64,000 bases of DNA from Sulfitobacter faviae. Lineage in GTDB: Bacteria > Pseudomonadota > Alphaproteobacteria > Rhodobacterales > Rhodobacteraceae. Positions 54,228 through 63,985 of this stretch are shown here, in pieces. The notes under the pieces were generated by a model. That model searched no databases. It saw nothing but the letters and a program-made list of their open reading frames with translations, and had not been told where the DNA came from. The stretch spans positions 930,001 through 994,000 of the forward strand of contig NZ_PGFQ01000001.1 of NCBI RefSeq assembly GCF_029870955.1, read 5' to 3'. The position numbers and the translations under genes were made by a program. Each line of letters opens with the position of its first letter. Positions within the stretch are counted from its first letter, which is position 1.

Positions 54228-54512
54228 ATGACCCCCTTCGCCCTCTTCGCCCTACAAAGCCAGATCGCCGCCCTTGCGGTGGAAACCCAGATCGTGATGT
54301 CGCTGCGCCTCTTGGGCATGGCAGGCGCGCTGCCCGCCCGCCCCGGTGAGAACAACCGCATGGTGGCCGAGAAAGGCCCGGCCATGGTCAAAGCCTTCAC
54401 CGCCGGGACGCAGGCCATGATGCTGGGCAAACGCCCCGATCAGATTATCGACGCCTCGCTCGCCCCTCTGGCCCGCAAGGTGCGACAGAATCGCAAACGG
54501 TTAATGAAGTAG
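54228..54512 (+). CDS. Small conserved Rhodobacteraceae protein of unknown function
   Basis: A 94-residue protein, mostly helical, with alanine- and leucine-rich heptads (FALFALQSQIAALAVETQIV; GMAGALPARPGENNRMVAEK) and a basic end (RKVRQNRKRLMK). Relatives in this family are sometimes labelled antifreeze protein without evidence. The start at 54228 follows TTGGAG; a longer frame is not supported. No function can be assigned. Confidence 0.6.
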   Translation: MTPFALFALQSQIAALAVETQIVMSLRLLGMAGALPARPGENNRMVAEKGPAMVKAFTAGTQAMMLGKRPDQIIDASLAPLARKVRQNRKRLMK

Positions 54513-54546
54513 CGGCAAAAGCGCCCTTCGCGGCCCCCTGCCCCTT

Positions 54547-54561
54547 GAACCCCGCGTGAAA
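54547..54561. promoter_or_regulatory. Degenerate LexA-like box upstream of uvrB
   Basis: GAAC-N7-GAAA differs by one base from the reverse form of the alphaproteobacterial SOS box GTTC-N7-GTTC. It lies about 39 bases upstream of uvrB. One mismatch in eight makes chance likely. Confidence 0.25.
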
Positions 54562-54599
54562 GAGGGCACCTATGGGAAGCTTGACGAAGGATACCCGCG

Positions 54600-56804
54600 A
54601 TGCCCTATGCCCATTCCGACAAGACCGAGGGGATGCCGATGCTGGCAAACCCCGCCCCAGACGTGCGCAACCGCCCCAAGCTGGAGGGCGGCCATAAGTT
54701 CAAACTGGTCACCGAATTCGACCCGGCGGGCGACCAGCCCACGGCGATCAAGGAACTGACCGAAGGGGTGAACTCGGGCGAACGCGATCAGGTGCTTCTG
54801 GGCGCCACCGGGACAGGCAAGACCTTCACCATGGCCAAGGTCATCGAAGAGACGCAGCGCCCCGCCATCATCCTCGCCCCCAACAAGACGCTGGCGGCGC
54901 AGCTTTACGGCGAGTTCAAGGGCTTCTTCCCCGACAACGCGGTGGAATATTTCGTCTCCTACTACGACTATTACCAGCCCGAGGCCTATGTCGCGCGCTC
55001 CGACACCTTCATCGAGAAGGAAAGCCAGATCAACGAGCAGATCGACCGGATGCGCCACTCCGCCACCCGCGCGCTTTTGGAGCGTGACGACGTGATCATC
55101 GTGGCCTCGGTCTCCTGCATCTACGGCATCGGCAGCGTCGAGACCTATGGCGCGATGACCCAAGACCTGAAAGCGGGCAGCATGTACGACCAGCGCAAGG
55201 TCATCGCCGATCTGGTCGCCCAGCAGTACAAGCGCAACGACGCGGCTTTCCAGCGCGGCTCTTTCCGGGTGCGCGGCGACAGTCTGGAAATCTTCCCCGC
55301 CCACCTCGACGACCGCGCATGGCGGCTGTCCTTCTTCGGCGAGGAGTTGGAAAGCATCACCGAGTTCGACCCGCTCACAGGTGAGAAGACCGACACCTTC
55401 GAGCAAATCCGCGTCTACGCCAACAGCCACTACGTGACCCCGAAACCGACGATGCAGCAGGCCATTCAGGGCATCAAGAAAGAGCTGCGCACCCGGCTTG
55501 ACCAGCTCGTCGCCGACGGCAAGCTGCTGGAGGCGCAGCGGCTGGAGCAGCGCACCAATTTCGATATCGAGATGCTGGAGGCCACCGGCGTCTGCAACGG
55601 GATCGAGAACTACTCGCGCTATCTGACGGGGCGCGCCCCGGGCGAGCCGCCCCCCACCCTCTTCGAGTTCATCCCCGACAACGCCATCGTCTTCGCCGAC
55701 GAAAGCCACGTCTCGGTGCCGCAGATCGGCGGCATGTACAAGGGCGACTACCGCCGCAAGTTCACGCTGGCCGAACACGGCTTCCGCCTGCCGTCCTGCA
55801 TGGACAACCGACCCCTCAAGTTCGAGGAGTGGGACGCCATGCGCCCGCAGTCGGTCTTCGTCTCCGCCACCCCGGCGGCATGGGAAATCGAGCAATCGGG
55901 CGGCGTCTTCACCGAACAGGTCATCCGCCCCACCGGCCTTTTGGACCCCAAGGTCGAGATCCGTCCCGTGGAGATGCAGGTCGACGACCTGCTTGATGAG
56001 GTGCGCAAAGTGGCCGCCGACGGTTACCGCACACTCTGCACCGTGCTGACCAAGCGCATGGCCGAGGACCTTACCGAATACATGCACGAACAGGGCATCC
56101 GCGTGCGCTACATGCACTCGGACATCGACACGATCGAGCGGATCGAGATCCTGCGCGACCTGCGCCTCGGCGCCTTCGACGTGCTGATCGGGATCAACCT
56201 GCTGCGTGAGGGGCTCGACATTCCCGAATGTGGGTTGGTCGCCATCCTCGACGCCGACAAGGAGGGTTTCCTGCGTTCGGAAACCTCGCTGATCCAGACC
56301 ATCGGCCGTGCCGCGCGGAACGCCGAAGGCCGCGTCATCATGTACGCCGACCGCATCACCGGCTCGATGGAGCGCGCCATGGGCGAGACCGAGCGCCGCC
56401 GCGCCAAGCAGATCGCCTATAACGAGGAACACGGCATCACCCCCGCCACGGTGAAAAAGAACGTCGAAGACATCCTCGCCGGACTCTACAAGGGCGACGT
56501 AGACATGAACCGCGTCACCGCCAAGGTCGACAAGCCGATGGCGGGCGGCAACCTGCAAGCCGTGCTCGACGGGCTGCGCGCCGATATGCGCAAGGCCGCC
56601 GAAAACCTCGAGTTCGAAGAGGCCGCGCGCCTGCGTGACGAGGTCAAGCGGTTGGAGGCCGTGGACCTTGCCGTCGCTGACGACCCGATGGCGCGCCAGC
56701 AGGCAGTCGACCGCGCCGTCGATGCCGCGCAGCAAGCCTCGGGCCGCAGCACCTCAGGCCGCGGCGGAATGCGCGGCGGCAATGTAAAACGCCGGAAACG
56801 CTAA
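54600..56804 (+). CDS. uvrB: Excinuclease ABC subunit B
   Basis: A 734-residue UvrB, the damage-verifying helicase of nucleotide excision repair. Walker A GATGTGKT (68-75), the beta-hairpin [13 protein letters not shown] that inserts between strands (about 122-134), [39 protein letters not shown] and QTIGRAARN (helicase motifs), and the C-terminal UVR domain ([19 protein letters not shown]) are all present. AAGGA precedes the ATG. Frame intact. Monocistronic, with a strong terminator after it. Confidence 0.97.
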   Translation: MPYAHSDKTEGMPMLANPAPDVRNRPKLEGGHKFKLVTEFDPAGDQPTAIKELTEGVNSGERDQVLLGATGTGKTFTMAKVIEETQRPAIILAPNKTLAAQLYGEFKGFFPDNAVEYFVSYYDYYQPEAYVARSDTFIEKESQINEQIDRMRHSATRALLERDDVIIVASVSCIYGIGSVETYGAMTQDLKAGSMYDQRKVIADLVAQQYKRNDAAFQRGSFRVRGDSLEIFPAHLDDRAWRLSFFGEELESITEFDPLTGEKTDTFEQIRVYANSHYVTPKPTMQQAIQGIKKELRTRLDQLVADGKLLEAQRLEQRTNFDIEMLEATGVCNGIENYSRYLTGRAPGEPPPTLFEFIPDNAIVFADESHVSVPQIGGMYKGDYRRKFTLAEHGFRLPSCMDNRPLKFEEWDAMRPQSVFVSATPAAWEIEQSGGVFTEQVIRPTGLLDPKVEIRPVEMQVDDLLDEVRKVAADGYRTLCTVLTKRMAEDLTEYMHEQGIRVRYMHSDIDTIERIEILRDLRLGAFDVLIGINLLREGLDIPECGLVAILDADKEGFLRSETSLIQTIGRAARNAEGRVIMYADRITGSMERAMGETERRRAKQIAYNEEHGITPATVKKNVEDILAGLYKGDVDMNRVTAKVDKPMAGGNLQAVLDGLRADMRKAAENLEFEEAARLRDEVKRLEAVDLAVADDPMARQQAVDRAVDAAQQASGRSTSGRGGMRGGNVKRRKR

Positions 56805-56809
56805 AGAAA

Positions 56810-56837
56810 AAGGGCCGCCCTACTCGGGGCGGCCCTT
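56810..56837. terminator. Bidirectional terminator after uvrB
   Basis: A 10-bp perfect stem AAGGGCCGCC/GGCGGCCCTT, extended by a C-G pair, begins 5 bases after the uvrB stop with an A-rich lead. It serves uvrB and the convergent small gene. Confidence 0.8.
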
Positions 56838-56864
56838 ACACAATCCTGCACCAAAACGCCGCAG

Positions 56865-57134
56865 CTACCGTCGCAGTGCCGCCACCAAGGCCAACACCAG
56901 CGCAGCACCGATCGCAGCGATGACCAGCAGCAACAGCAAGCCTCCCGCGGCCACCACCGTCACGCCCAGCGCGGCAAGGATGAAGGGCAGCGCCACGGCG
57001 CCGACGACCCCTAGAACAAGGTAAAGAATACGGTTCCGCCCCGCCACGGCCCCGGCAATGGCCCCGGCGGCAAGCCCGACCACCACGAGCGCGATCAGCG
57101 CCACCGCGCCAAGCGTATCAAGAAAGGCTTCCAT
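56865..57134 (-). CDS. Small membrane protein, three hydrophobic segments
   Basis: An 89-residue protein with about three membrane helices (residues 8-30, 36-58 and 60-85) and repeated glycine-alanine packing (GLAAGAIAGAVAGRN) somewhat like transglycosylase-associated proteins. AGGAG precedes the start. It is downstream of, and probably co-transcribed with, a 24-residue lipoprotein gene. The function is unknown. Confidence 0.65.
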   Translation of the reverse strand: MEAFLDTLGAVALIALVVVGLAAGAIAGAVAGRNRILYLVLGVVGAVALPFILAALGVTVVAAGGLLLLLVIAAIGAALVLALVAALRR

Positions 57135-57151
57135 CGAAGGGTTCTCCTAAA

Positions 57152-57226
57152 TCAAATGAAGGGTACAAATGGCACGCCGCATGCCCCAAGGGTCAGCAGC
57201 AGGCCGAGAGCGATCATTCGGCGCAT
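57152..57226 (-). CDS. Very small lipoprotein (24 residues)
   Basis: A frame of 25 codons with AAAGGA about 7 bases before the ATG. It encodes MRRMIALGLLLTLGACGVPF and four more residues: positive N-terminus, hydrophobic core and lipobox LGAC. Export and lipidation would leave a nine-residue lipopeptide. It precedes the membrane-protein gene at 56865 by 17 bases on the same strand. Tiny entericidin-like lipoproteins are known; this one is not named. Confidence 0.6.
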   Translation of the reverse strand: MRRMIALGLLLTLGACGVPFVPFI

Positions 57227-57325
57227 CGGGGATTCCTTTCCAATCACGGCCAAACCAGCCGCACTTTCATCAGACCCGATCCGCTGCGCAAAAACAATGG
57301 GCTGCGCAGACTATCGCCGCAGCGA

Positions 57326-57349
57326 AAGGGAGGCGTCATCGCCTCCCTT
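57326..57349 (-). terminator. Terminator after PRC-barrel gene
   Basis: A 10-bp perfect stem (AAGGGAGGCG/CGCCTCCCTT) with a TCAT loop lies 19 bases beyond the stop of the PRC-barrel gene and is followed by TTTC on the minus strand. Confidence 0.65.
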
Positions 57350-57367
57350 AACCATTTGGAGCGCCTA

Positions 57368-57724
57368 TCAAATCCAGTAATAAGGCACGCCGTAGTGATC
57401 GAACGTCCGCTCTTGCCACGCGCGGTCGCTGTGCCACTGCTCGGTCCGTTCCGGCGCGCCTTTGACCGTTGCCTCGTCGATGTTGGTCATGAAACCATCG
57501 CGGGACGGGTCGTAGTTCAACGCGTTCCACGGCACCGGATAATGCTCTTCCCCGAGCCCCAGAAAGCCGCCGAAGCCCATCACGGCATAGGCGACCTTGC
57601 CGGATTTCTTGTCGATCATCAGGTGGTCGATATGGCCGATTTCGGTCCCATCCGCGCCGAAAACGGCGGTGCCGTTCACGTTGTCCGAAGAAACCAGCGA
57701 TGCGGGTGCTGTCGTGTCAGTCAT
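57368..57724 (-). CDS. PRC-barrel domain protein
   Basis: A 118-residue protein with an N-terminal PRC-barrel (GTAVFGADGTEIGHIDHLMI, AYAVMGFGGFLGLGEEHYPV, about residues 17-75) and a polar C-terminal tail (HSDRAWQERTFDHYGVPYYW). Stand-alone PRC-barrel proteins occur in many Rhodobacteraceae, often stress related; the molecular role is unknown. Monocistronic. Confidence 0.85.
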   Translation of the reverse strand: MTDTTAPASLVSSDNVNGTAVFGADGTEIGHIDHLMIDKKSGKVAYAVMGFGGFLGLGEEHYPVPWNALNYDPSRDGFMTNIDEATVKGAPERTEQWHSDRAWQERTFDHYGVPYYWI

Positions 57725-57905
57725 GGCTTGTTCCTCTCATGATTTCTGTACCAACAAAACCCAAGGCAGGCGGCGCCGGTTCCCGCAATACGGGCAGACT
57801 GGCGGGGATCGGCTCAGCGCCCGCGCGGCGCGGTCCGGGAACAATTGGGCGCGCCCTTGGGTTGATCACTCAATAGAAACGCACGCATTCGAGAGGGATC
57901 AAACA

Positions 57906-58091
57906 ATGGAATATGGACTTTTAGGGCTCATCATCCTCATCGCCGACATCTACGCCATCTATCAGGTCGTTACCTCCAGCGCCTCGGGCGCGGCCAAGAT
58001 CGCATGGGTCTTAGGCATCATCATCCTGCCGGTGCTGGGCTTCATCGTCTGGCTCATTGCAGGCCCCCGCGGCAACAAGGCCCACGTCTAA
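57906..58091 (+). CDS. Small PLDc_N-type membrane protein
   Basis: A 61-residue protein with two membrane helices (about 3-24 and 30-52). IAWVLGIIILPVLGFIVWLI followed by a GPRGNK tail is the pattern of the phospholipase D N-terminal-type two-helix domain found in small envelope proteins. GAGAGGGATC precedes the ATG. A terminator follows. The function is unknown. Confidence 0.75.
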   Translation: MEYGLLGLIILIADIYAIYQVVTSSASGAAKIAWVLGIIILPVLGFIVWLIAGPRGNKAHV

Positions 58092-58126
58092 GCCCACGTC
58101 GGGCGACCCTGACATTGCAACTGCGA

Positions 58127-58153
58127 AACCCGGTGCCCTCGGCGCCGGGTTTT
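58127..58153 (+). terminator. Rho-independent terminator
   Basis: An 11-bp stem (58127-58137 with 58141-58151, one G-U pair) with a 3-base loop is followed by TTTT. It ends the transcript of the small PLDc_N-type gene. Confidence 0.8.
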
Positions 58154-58219
58154 CACGTTCCTCCCGGCAAGCAACGATTTGTTAACCGCTATTAACCAAG
58201 ATCGCAGCAGGAGCCTGCC

Positions 58220-58889
58220 ATGCGATCTGCCCTTTGCCTTACCCTGCTGGCCTGCCAGTTCAGCCCCACCACCGCCCACGCCGGGCCGTGGCTGCGCGAG
58301 GAAGGCACGACCTTCATCTCAAGCTCCTTCTCGGCGACTTACTTCTACGACCTCTCCCAAAGCACCTATATCGAATACGGGCTGCGCGAGCGGCTCACCC
58401 TCGGCTTCGACCTCAACACCGCGCAAAGCCGTTTTGGCTTGCAAAGCGGCCATGCCACCGTCTTCCTGCGCTTCCCCTTGGGAGAGCCGAGCGAGACGGG
58501 CCGCTGGGCTTACGACATCGGCGCCGGGGCAAGCTGGTCGGGGGACTTCATATCCCCCACCTCAGGGCCGGGCTGTCTTGGGGCCGCGGCTTCACCTTGG
58601 GCGAACGGAACGGCTGGATGACCGTCGATACCTCCGCAAGATGGGAGTTCGGCTTTTCCCAAGAGGTCATTAAGATCGACAGCACCGCCGGGCTCGACTT
58701 CACCCCCGTGACCACCGGAATGGCGCAGGTCTTTCTCACCTACACCGGGGGGAGACCTATGCCAAATTCGCCCCCTCCATCGTCCTGTCGCCCAGCTTCA
58801 CCAAATACCGCCTGCAATTGGGCAGCGAAATCCCCTTCGACGCGCCTGAGAATTCGGCCCTTACCCTCAGCCTCTGGCGGGAGTTCTAA
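58220..58889 (+). CDS. Predicted outer-membrane beta-barrel protein, frameshifted twice
   Basis: A reconstructed 223-residue protein. It has a signal peptide (ending about ...TTAHA, residue 21) and alternating aromatic strands (ISSSFSATYFYDLS, YIEYGLRERLTLGFDLNTAQ), ending in ALTLSLWREF with the terminal phenylalanine typical of outer-membrane barrels. One base is missing near 58549 (frame resumes HIPHLRAGLSWGRGF), and one G is missing from the run at 58747-58752 (frame resumes ETYAKFAPSIVLSPSFTKYR). No function is assigned. Confidence 0.68.
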
Positions 58890-58948
58890 AGCAATTGGCC
58901 CCGCCGATCTCCGGCAGGGCCACTTCACAGCTCAGCGCAGCGCCACGG

Positions 58949-61236
58949 TTAGCGGTTGTCCATCCGCACCATGACAGAGACCTTGCCCTTCACCGGCGTT
59001 GGCCAAACCACATGCAACTGATCCCGGTCCGGCCCTTCGGCGTGTTTCACATAAGGCATGTCGAACTGCGCCACGTTGTTGCCGTTGCGGATCGCCCCAT
59101 GGGCCACCACCGCATCGCTGTTGAGCGCTTGCCCCTCGAACGGCAGGTGACCAGCGGTATCGATCACCCAAGTCTCTGACGGGGTCGATTGCGTGAACTC
59201 GATCTCGGCCATATTCTCAACCTGCGTGGTCACCGCATGGAAGGAATTGCCTTTCATCACCACGTTCTTGCACCGCGACAGGTCAAGATCGGCAAAGGTC
59301 GTATCCACCCGCTCGGCCCGGTCGATGCTGCCGTTAAGGCTCCGGAACCGGTTGCCGGTGATGGTCACCCCACTCAGGAAATGCCCCGCACCATGCGGTT
59401 TCACCACGATATAGCTGAACCACGGCGCCACCTCCCCGGACAGAAAGATATTGTCGCTGATGCTGAGCGCGCTGAACGAATAGCCCGTGGTGAAGGCCGG
59501 GGTCGGGTCCTGCTCATTCGTCCATTCGATAAAGCAATTGTCGACGTAATTCCCGGTCACCACCGCGCTGGTATGGGCCGAAGCAAGGATCAGCCCCGCC
59601 GAGCGCACACCGTTGTCGACCGCATCCCCTTGAAAAAAGTGATTGCCCGTCACGATGCTGTTGCCCCCCGCCAGCAGCGCGAAATGGCGGAATTTGGTGG
59701 CGCGGCAGTCGCGCAGCTTCACGTCGTTGGCGTTGGTGTTAAGCGCGATGGAGGTCCGGTTCGGCACCGTCAGCGCATCCTCTGCCGACAGGAACTGACA
59801 GCGGTCAATCAACATGCCCTGACAGCCCCCGCCGATCGAGGTGACGCCACGGTCTTTCGGGCGGCTGACAAAACAGTCCCGCAGGTGAAAGATCAGCCCC
59901 GAGGGCGCGAGGTTGATCGCGCTGCACCGGTTGTTGCACTGGAACTCGATATCATCGAGCACGAATTTCGACAGCGAGGCGAAGCCGCTGAAATCCACCA
60001 TGTATTGGAACTTGCGGAAGGTGAAATTCTGCGTCCCCTCCGCGTCGTAAAGCGGCGCGTTGAGCGTGATCTCCTGCGTGGCAACATTCTTGGACCGCAC
60101 ATAGATCTCGCGCCCCACCCCGGCCCCTTCGACCAGCGCGCCCACCGGCACATTGGCGATATTGGTCACATTGGTCAGCTTGCGCGCGTCCGAGGCCGCG
60201 TAGCGCGCCTGCGACGTCACCACCACCGTGTCCCAAGCGCTGCTTGACGCGGCCTCAAGCTGGCCGTTGCGGATCACCCGGCGGGTGGCATAGCTGGTCT
60301 TGTCCGGCACCGCGGCCTGCATGTCCAGCGGACTGGTGACGGTGATCTTGCGCCCGCCCATGTCGAGCGAATCGTGGTCGGCGTTGTTCAGAAGCGCCTG
60401 AAACGCCTTGAGGAAAGCCCTGCGCTCGTCTTCGAAGGCCTCGATGTAATTGGGCAGATCGAAGTTGCGGCGCAGCAGCAGGACAGCGCTGTCGGGCATG
60501 GTCACATGGCCCTCGAATTTGACCGGCGTGTCAAAGCTCACATCCCCGTTCAGCAGGTAGTTCCCCGCAGGCACCAGCACCGTGCGCCCCGCCGCGGCGG
60601 CATTTGCCGCCTCGAAGGCCGCGGTATCGTCGCTCACCCCGTTGCCCACGGCACCAAAGTCGCGCACATCGACCTGCGCCAGCATGTCCCGCAGGAAGAC
60701 CGAGGTGACATCCTCAATCACGATATCATCGATGCGCACCACACCGCCCGTCGGCCCGGTCAGGTCCAACCCGAAATGCCCATAGACCGCCCCGGTGCCC
60801 CAGACCATATCGACCCCGCCGCGGTCGCCGCTGCCGATGATCGCGCTGACCTCGACCACCTCGCCATAGGCCGTCAGCGTGACCGACGGCCCGGCCTCCG
60901 TCACGCCGCTCACCCGGCCCCCGCCCGCCTGCGCCGGATAGCCCGCGATCCGCACCGTCGGCAGGTTGCCACTCACCGCCTTCACCCGCGCCGTGACCCG
61001 CAGATAGCAGCCCGGCAACAGCGTCGTCTGGCCCATGTAGCGCAGCTTCTGCGTGGCTTGCGTCTTCAGCAGTTCCAACGCCCCGCCAAAATCCTGATCC
61101 GCGGGACAAAGGCGGCATTGGCCGCGTTCTCATAGGTGTCCGACCCCGGCGTGCCATCGCCGCTCGACCAGACATCCAGCCCCGCCGCAAAGGGGGTGGG
61201 CATCAACACCACGCCATCGGTAATCGCCTTGTTCAT
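58949..61236 (-). CDS. Right-handed beta-helix protein (pectate-lyase-3-like), frameshifted near start
   Basis: A reconstructed protein of about 762 residues. The start at 61236 (MNKAITDGVVLMPTPFAAGL) follows GGAAAGG. One base is missing near 61103-61105, between NAAFVP and ADQDFGGALELLK. The rest is intact: a jelly-roll-like N-terminal region, then VRDFGAVGNGVSDDTAAFEA, the entry motif of the pectate-lyase-3 beta-helix, and repeated NxFxS-type coils. No export signal is obvious. Such proteins act on, or decorate, polysaccharides; catalytic residues could not be identified, so enzyme activity is unproven. Confidence 0.75.
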
Positions 61237-61384
61237 CGCTTTTCCTTTCCCCGGTCCGCACCTCCCACCGGGGCGCGCCGCTCAACTGCTCAGGCTCGGC
61301 GAGGGCCGAACCGCGAGGTCAGGGAAGTATCAACGATGTGTTAACCCGCATTTGCCCCGCCGCGCGGGGGCGGCGCAACAATGG

Positions 61385-61798
61385 TCAAACATTGGCCCCC
61401 GGCGCGTCGAGGATTTGCACCGCGCCGATGCGCCAGCCCGCCTCCGTCCGCTCCATCAGATAGCCCAACAGATGCGTGAACCCCTGAGGATCAACCACCT
61501 GCACCACCTGATAAAAACGTGCCCCATCCGCGCGCCGGTCGAGGAACCGCACCTCCGCCGGGTTCTGCACCATCGGGTAGCCATTGCTCACCATGCTGCG
61601 AAAGTTCTCAGGGGTCTGGAAATAGCGCTGCAAATTCGGCGTGGCGAATTCTAATGCGGCGGCGAAATCATTCGCGCGAAAAGCGTCGAACTGGCGGTTG
61701 ATCGTCTCTTCGATCTCGGCCTGCTGCGCCATCGCGCCAAAGCTCAGGAGGGCCGATAGCACCAGCCCTCCGAAGAACGTGAACATCCCTTTGCGCAT
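61385..61798 (-). CDS. DUF4864 family periplasmic protein
   Basis: A 137-residue protein with a signal peptide (cut after ...SFGAMA, about residue 24) and a DUF4864 domain: IEETINRQFDAFRANDFAAA, ATPNLQRYFQTPENFRSMVS, GYLMERTEAGWRIGAVQI. The fold is NTF2/SnoaL-like in character. The role is unknown. It stands alone. Confidence 0.82.
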   Translation of the reverse strand: MRKGMFTFFGGLVLSALLSFGAMAQQAEIEETINRQFDAFRANDFAAALEFATPNLQRYFQTPENFRSMVSNGYPMVQNPAEVRFLDRRADGARFYQVVQVVDPQGFTHLLGYLMERTEAGWRIGAVQILDAPGANV

Positions 61799-61859
61799 TG
61801 CCTTTCCCCCTTTGCCCTTGCTGAATGATCTAAGTCACGCAAGGGCAGAGGCAAAAGTT

Positions 61860-63440
61860 TCACGCGCCGGTCAGCTTGCCCGCCAGCGCATCGTCGATCA
61901 GCGCGACGGTCTCTTCCACGCCGTAAAGCGCGATGAAGCCGCCAAACCGCGGCCCCTGATCGGCACCCAGCAGCACTTGGTACAGCGCCTTGAACCAGTC
62001 TCGCAGCGGGTCGAAACGCTCCTTGCCGACGGCAAAGACCATGCTTTGCAGCGCCTCGGCATCCAGCCCGCCGTCCCAGACCTTGAGCCGGTCGCGCAGG
62101 TCTTCCAGCGCCTCGCGCTCCAGCTCGGTGGGCGCGCGGAACACCTTCGTGGGCTTCACGAAGTCGTTGAAATAGCGCACCGCGTGGCCCGCCGCCGCAT
62201 CCATGCCGGGGTTGGTCTCGGGCGTCGCCTCAGGCGCATAGCGCTGGATGAAGCCCCAAAGCTGCGACTTGTCCTCGGCGCTCGACACGGAGGCGAGGTT
62301 CAAGAGCATCGAGAAGGGCACCACCATGTCCGACTTCGGCACATCGCCGCCGTGGATGTGCCAGACGGGGTTATTCAGCCGCGCCTTCACGTCCTGCGTC
62401 TCATAGGCGCGCAGCTGCTGGTGGTATTCGTCGACCGCCTTGGGGATCACGTCGAAATACATGCGCTTGGCCGTCTTGGGCTTGAGGAACATGAAATACG
62501 ACAGGCTCTCCGTGCTGGCATAGGTCAGCCACTGGTCGATTGAGATGCCGTTGCCGGAAGACTTGGAGATCTTCTGCCCGTTCTCGTCGAGGAACAGCTC
62601 ATAGCTGAAATGCTCGGGCTTCTTGCCGCCGAGGATCTCGCAGATGCGGTCGTAGATCGCGGTGTTGGTGGCGTGTTCCTTGCCATACATCTCGAAATCC
62701 ACGTCGAGCGCGGCCCAGCGGGCACCGAAATCGGGCTTCCACTGCAACTTCACATTGCCACCGGTGACCGGCAGGGTCATCTCGTTGCCGTCCTCGTCGT
62801 CGAAGGTGATCGTGCCGTCCTTGGCGTTGACCTCCTTCATCGGCACATACATCACGCGCCCCGTTTCGGGGTGGATCGGCAGGAAGATCGAATAGGTCTG
62901 CGCGCGCTCTTCGCGCAGGGACTTCAGCATCACCGCCATGATCTCGTCGTACTTCTCGCAGGCGCGCAGCAGCACCTCGTCGAACTGGCCCGAGCGGTAG
63001 AATTCGCGCGCGGAATAGAACTCGTACTCGAAGCCGAAGGTGTCGAGGAAGCGGCGCAGCATGGCGTTGTTGTGATGGCCAAAGCTCTCATGCGTGCCGA
63101 AAGGGTCCGGCACGGAGGTCAGCGGCTTGTGCATATGCTCGGCCAGCATCTCTTGCTGCGGCACGTTGCCCGGCACCTTGCGCATACCGTCGAGGTCGTC
63201 CGAGAAACACACCAGCTTGGTCGGGATGTCGCTGATCTCTTCAAAGGCGCGCTTGATCATCGTGGTGCGCAGCACTTCGCCGAAGGTGCCGATATGCGGC
63301 AAGCCCGAGGGGCCATAGCCCGTCTCGAACAGGACGTAACCCTTCTCCGGCGGCTTCTTGGCATAGCGTTTGAGCACCCGGCGCGCTTCTTCAAAGGGCC
63401 ATGCTTTGCTGCTGAGTGCCGCGTCTCGGGTCTCGGACAT
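61860..63440 (-). CDS. lysK: Lysyl-tRNA synthetase, class I
   Basis: A 526-residue class I lysyl-tRNA synthetase, the form used by alphaproteobacteria and archaea. The HIGH-type motif is PHIGTFGE (about 49-56) and the KMSKS-type motif is KISKSSGNG (about 290-298). It charges tRNA-Lys in the cytoplasm and is essential in most relatives. Frame intact and of normal length. Monocistronic, divergent from the TerB-like gene. Confidence 0.96.
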   Translation of the reverse strand: MSETRDAALSSKAWPFEEARRVLKRYAKKPPEKGYVLFETGYGPSGLPHIGTFGEVLRTTMIKRAFEEISDIPTKLVCFSDDLDGMRKVPGNVPQQEMLAEHMHKPLTSVPDPFGTHESFGHHNNAMLRRFLDTFGFEYEFYSAREFYRSGQFDEVLLRACEKYDEIMAVMLKSLREERAQTYSIFLPIHPETGRVMYVPMKEVNAKDGTITFDDEDGNEMTLPVTGGNVKLQWKPDFGARWAALDVDFEMYGKEHATNTAIYDRICEILGGKKPEHFSYELFLDENGQKISKSSGNGISIDQWLTYASTESLSYFMFLKPKTAKRMYFDVIPKAVDEYHQQLRAYETQDVKARLNNPVWHIHGGDVPKSDMVVPFSMLLNLASVSSAEDKSQLWGFIQRYAPEATPETNPGMDAAAGHAVRYFNDFVKPTKVFRAPTELEREALEDLRDRLKVWDGGLDAEALQSMVFAVGKERFDPLRDWFKALYQVLLGADQGPRFGGFIALYGVEETVALIDDALAGKLTGA

Positions 63441-63562
63441 GTCAGATCATCCATCTTTTGGCGTCCCTGCGCCCAATGCGCACGGGGTCGCCCGTTCCTA
63501 TTGCTTCACTCCCTGAGGGTCAATATTCTGCACCGCAACATACCTGTGCAAAGGATACCGCG

Positions 63563-63985
63563 ATGCCCGACACATCTTCCCTCTCGCTCAGCGCCCAAGA
63601 CAGCCTTGTCGCGCTGATGATCGCGGTCTCGGCCTCGGATGAGGACATCCGCACCGCCGAACTGGTCAAAATCGAATCCGCGCTGAACCTGCTGCCGGTC
63701 TTCTCGGGCTATGACAATGATCGCGTCTCGACGATTGGCAAAACGGTTTTCGACCTGTTCGAACAGGAGGACGGATTGGATGCCCTCTTTGGCCTGATCC
63801 GCGAGGCCCTGCCGGAGCGTTTGCATGAAACGGCCTATGCGCTGGCCTGCGACGTGGCCGCCGCCGATGGCACGCTGGACGAGGCCGAGCTGCGCCTGCT
63901 CGAAGAAATCCGCTATGAGCTTAACATCGACCGGCTCCACGCCGCCGCGATCGAACGCGGCGCGCGGGCGCGGCACCTGACCTGA
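63563..63985 (+). CDS. TerB-like (tellurite resistance family) protein
   Basis: A 140-residue all-helical protein of the TerB/DjlA-N superfamily. ALMIAVSASDEDIRTAELVK and ALACDVAAADGTLDEAELRL are the two symmetric acidic metal-binding repeats, with Asp-x-x-x-Asp-x-x-x-x-x-Glu spacing. The start at 63563 follows AAAGGA; a longer frame is not supported. Tellurite resistance itself is not implied; most stand-alone members have no known function. Confidence 0.8.
   Translation: MPDTSSLSLSAQDSLVALMIAVSASDEDIRTAELVKIESALNLLPVFSGYDNDRVSTIGKTVFDLFEQEDGLDALFGLIREALPERLHETAYALACDVAAADGTLDEAELRLLEEIRYELNIDRLHAAAIERGARARHLT

Noticed and set aside
54570..56735. Open frame of 721 codons on the minus strand opposite uvrB
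   Set aside because: It mirrors uvrB codon by codon; GC-rich genes leave long antisense frames. The protein shows no family features, whereas uvrB is complete with all its motifs.
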